Shown one piece after another: positions 61,601 through 64,000 of a stretch of DNA of 64,000 nucleotides (positions are counted from its first letter, which is position 1; the number at the start of each line of letters is the position of its first letter). This stretch comes from Owenia fusiformis (Eukaryota > Annelida > Polychaeta > Sabellida > Oweniidae), in the NCBI GenBank assembly GCA_903813345.2, contig CAIIXF020000001.1, positions 45,775,885-45,839,884 of the forward strand, read 5' to 3'. The notes under the pieces were generated by a model. The model searched no databases, was not told the origin of the DNA, and saw only the letters and a list, made by a program, of their open reading frames with translations. The translations under genes and the position numbers were made by a program.

Positions 61601-63207
61601 TTAGGAACAACCTTGCACCTTATGAAAAACCTTGTACCTTAGGATCAACCTTGCACCTTAGGATCAACCTTGCACCTTAGGATAAACCTTGCACCTTATG
61701 ATCAAATTTACACCTTAGGAACAACCTTGCAACTTACAGAAACAACCTTACATTGTACTATACACTTCATGCACTATGATGGCATAGTAGTAAATAGCAG
61801 GAAAGGGTCAATAGATTAAGTCATTTTTGTTTTCCAGAACCCACAGAGCCCCAAGGTGACCCTAAGACTTGTGCCTTGAGAGCAGGCAAAGAGACAAATA
61901 TAGAAATAGAGAAAGGCAAAGCAGGACTTGGTCTCTCTATAGTCGGTGGAGCCGACACTTTATTGGTATGTACTCTACTGATACTAGACTATGATAGAGA
62001 CTTGGTCAGCATATTGATGTATGGTTTTGACCAATAAATGTGATAAGTAACATTTGGGGAGGGTGTAATTAAAATAAATTGTTAGTTTGGCAAACATCAC
62101 TCTTTGATTAAGAAATATAGACTGAAGAGCAGGGCTACTAGTTTCGAATACACCCGCAGGTCTTGGCACAAACGTTTTCGAAAGCTTTTGTGCCAAGACC
62201 TAAGGGGTGTATTCAAAACTAGTAGCCCTGCTCTGAGGTCTATATTACGATTCGAACATGAAAACTCACCAGAATATTGCAAAATCGTCAATCTCGGTGA
62301 TCCTTTCCACTTTTTCATTTCTACTTCCAGTTGAGCGTTTGGCTGTTCCAACTTGTTTACTTACCTCCTGACCCCGACTTTTTATTGACATTTCCACCTA
62401 TTTTATTGGTTTCACGCATATCTACTACATTGATAATTATTGAAACTAATTCTATATTGCCGGCCCCAGAAACCAAAAAATCGCAGCAGATATCCATATA
62501 AAAATTAAATTTTGCGAAAAGAACGGAACAGCCTGAACTGACCATTGAGTGCACTGAACGAAACACTAGTACAGAGCTGGGGCATTGATCTCGAATATAA
62601 CCCAGCTGAAGCATTGACTTTGTTCACAGTTTATAGAAGGCGTGAATACAGTCATGTTCGAATCATTCTTAAAGTTGTACCGTTTGATTTGAAAATATTT
62701 CAGTAATGTTCAAGGGTATTAAATAACATTGTTTTCATTTTGATCCCTTGCCTGAGGGCTTGAGATTAAATTGGCTATATTCTGCCCTTGGCTAATTGGA
62801 TTGACAATTTTTATTTTTCCCTAAGGGGAATATGGGGTTTATTCTTATAGACAGGCTTGAGATGACTTACATGTTTGTTAAAACTTCTTCATTGATCCCA
62901 TTCACAAATTAATGATTTTGTCATCAACATCATGAATAAAGTTCTGAAAGTGTCTGAAAACCCCCAAAATTCAGAATTTATGAAAATTGCTTGCATGAAT
63001 TCAACATATATTATAAATAAGCGATTCCACTGGCTGAGGGTATGAGATATGAGAGTATCATTATTTAATGACACCCTGTATATATTGTGAGGTGATGCTT
63101 GCATGGTGGCTGGTATGTTGCAGGGTGCCATCATTGTGCATGAAGTGTATGAGGACGGGGCGGCAGCACGTGACGGTAGGCTCTGGGCTGGAGACCAGAT
63201 ACTACAG
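49620..63207 (+). CDS. PATJ: PATJ/MPDZ multi-PDZ scaffold protein (internal part)
   Basis: Eight exons: 49620-49703, 51963-52159, 58640-58734, 59099-59171, 59761-59880, 60632-60713, 61838-61965, 63124-63207. Phases agree throughout; 287 complete codons, open at both ends. Exons 2-3 make one PDZ domain ([55 protein letters not shown]). Exons 4-6 are a linker (MAVGPLKYS; His/Gln-rich; PSTPPLLE). Exons 7-8 begin the next PDZ ([42 protein letters not shown]). Domain order and linker wording match vertebrate PATJ PDZ8-PDZ9; MPDZ has an extra PDZ here. These scaffolds join the Crumbs/PALS1 complex at epithelial junctions. Exon 1 here ([17 protein letters not shown]) is the least certain. Upstream PDZ exons are absent from the window or lost in the gap; the gene continues beyond 64000. 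Confidence 0.88.
50216..50414. mobile_element. MITE with agtgatttagctgggttgcc ends
   Basis: The left agtgatttagctgggttgcc is mirrored by ggcaacccagctaaatcact at the right. Weaker inverted similarity extends outward (aaaagtacgatgtttt at 50169 and its partner near 50450), so this may sit inside a larger palindrome of about 300 bp. In the first PATJ intron. Confidence 0.65.
51725..51800. mobile_element. 75-bp mariner-type mini-element
   Basis: acagagtgggcctaaaa and ttttggcccaccttgtat are imperfect inverted mariner-like ends. Similar ends occur at 33958 and 63882. Confidence 0.5.
52160..58639. other. 6.5-kb PATJ intron
   Basis: No exon seen. A dispersed repeat occurs twice in direct orientation, 53091-53250 and 55047-55210, sharing gttatagtct.caccttt, ggatggt.ttc and atggcaggt.gtgacatttt. 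A small local duplication (attcaaatatgactgc, ttcttcaaa.caa) lies at 57130-57235. Confidence 0.6.
59453..59700 (+). repeat. 56-bp minisatellite, ~4 copies
   Basis: Units contain cttttatgtattgacatgtg, ttgtatgttgacatgtg and ttgtgtatgttttgactgt; starts at 59501 and 59557 give a 56-bp period. Degenerate tgttgtat words run on to the acceptor of the PATJ exon at 59761. Confidence 0.9.
59983..60210 (+). repeat. 25-bp minisatellite, ~9 copies
   Basis: Unit aaaggggcaacaaatacc plus atagatg. It begins about 100 bp after the PATJ exon ending at 59880 and is not derived from that exon. Confidence 0.95.
61481..61755 (+). repeat. 19-bp minisatellite, ~13 copies
   Basis: Unit aggatcaaccttgcacctt with aggaacaacc and atgaaaaacc variants. 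It lies about 80 bp before the PATJ exon at 61838. Confidence 0.95.
62113..62247. mobile_element. 135-bp hairpin element
   Basis: aatatagactgaagagcagg, then gctactagtttcgaatacac, is mirrored by gtgtattcaaaactagtagc, then cctgctctgaggtctatatt. The centre is aggtcttggcacaaacg and its inverse. Confidence 0.8.
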
Positions 63208-63240
63208 GTAATAAATGGGTACCTATTTGTACACACGGGG

Positions 63241-63382
63241 ATGCCTGGGTCACATTACCTCCAATTCATCGGCCGGCGCCCGGGCGATTGAGTATTCTGT
63301 TCAAAACTAAATACAATTATGAACAGGATACTCAATCGGCCGGGCGCCAGTCGATGAACTGGAGCAAATGTGACCCAGGCAT
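63241..63382. mobile_element. 142-bp palindromic MITE beside a PATJ donor
   Basis: atgcctgggtcacattacct and its inverse (tgtgacccaggcat) bound a near-palindrome centred near 63312, with cggccggcgcccgggcgatt in the arms. It starts 33 bp after the exon end at 63207. A single arm of the same family lies at 20728-20775. Confidence 0.8.
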
Positions 63383-63881
63383 TAATCATGGTTCAGTTCA
63401 AGTCACTGTTCATTTGATTGAATGGGATGAATGTATTATGTATTTTACTGTGGCTCATGCCAATCGTGGGTGAGGGAAGTCAGTCCAGGTCAACTGATGG
63501 GTTAAATGGTAACAGACCGCTGAACAGAATGGTGATTTGCCCTCTTTGCATGGCATTCCTTGAAAAGTAAAAATCCACAGGCATTGTATTATTCAATTCC
63601 GTCAATGGTGAAGGGAGTATATATAAGCTGTTAAATTTTGGATCTTGCTTTCACACATAGATTTGGTGTGGACAATTATTGCCTATTTGACTTTAAAAAA
63701 ATGTAAGTGAAGAAGTATTGTTTGCATCATTCTATTTAACTATTTACGATCACATAGATTAATAACCATGTGCAACATACAAAAAGATGGGGAATTTGTG
63801 TGCTTTGATAAGATCTATTCAAATCTAACAAAATATTTTGTACCATGTATCTAAATGTACCACCTGTCCATCTATGACTTG

Positions 63882-64000
63882 TACAGGGTGGGCCAAAACA
63901 TTTTGCAACTTTTTTAAAAGGCTAGAAAAGTATCAAAACATAAGGGTATTGCCATAAAAAATTATTTACAGAAACTTAAGGATAGGCATATTTTACCATT
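63882..64000 (+). mobile_element. Mariner-type terminus cut by the window edge
   Basis: tacagggtgggccaaaacat opens like a mariner inverted repeat. The rest lies outside the window. 63383-63881 shows nothing else recognisable. Confidence 0.35.

Overview
The window is animal nuclear DNA: multi-exon genes with GT/AG introns, AT-rich introns, many short transposons, minisatellites, and a 500-base run of N (40963-41462). Repeats with the pearl/HINE architecture described from bivalves, frequent acatgta motifs and a secreted chitin-binding protein suggest a lophotrochozoan, most likely a mollusc. The species is inferred from repeat style, not proven. All calls come from reading translations and splice sites by eye; no database was searched.

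Layout. 1-1320: a TATCC-type simple repeat and a cluster of TTGCATCA palindromes. 1360-3323 (-): a complete four-exon gene for a small secreted cysteine-rich protein (signal peptide, Ly6/uPAR-like region, chitin-binding type-2 domain), with a TATA box and a poly(A) signal. 4652-20536 (+): the last 17 exons of a DHX36 (G-quadruplex helicase) orthologue, from just before the DEVH box to the stop. Its first ~300 residues are not in the window, so the chitin-binding gene appears to lie antisense inside a DHX36 intron. 20537-30520: no gene recognised, several inverted-repeat elements. 30521-33818 (+): a complete four-exon UPF0488/C8orf33 homologue whose first intron holds a frameshifted fragment resembling exon 1 of POLE3. 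33819-40637: mariner remnants, MITEs and a satellite rich in nuclear-receptor half-sites. 40638-40962 (-): the C-terminal end of a rhodopsin-like GPCR cut by the gap. 41463-49619: no gene recognised. 49620-63207 (+): eight exons of a PATJ/MPDZ multi-PDZ scaffold that runs off the right edge.

The most striking structure is in DHX36. Three separate minisatellites (about 52-, 21- and 40-bp units) were each seeded by the edge of a neighbouring exon together with its splice site. The gene therefore carries several decoy acceptors and dozens of decoy donors beside three true splice sites, and the largest array has itself been split by a pearl-like transposon. The gene also contains a 950-bp near-perfect palindrome flanked by a 5-bp target-site duplication.

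The genes do not form a pathway. They are independent loci: RNA/DNA G4 unwinding, an extracellular chitin-associated product, an uncharacterised conserved protein, a receptor fragment and an epithelial polarity scaffold.
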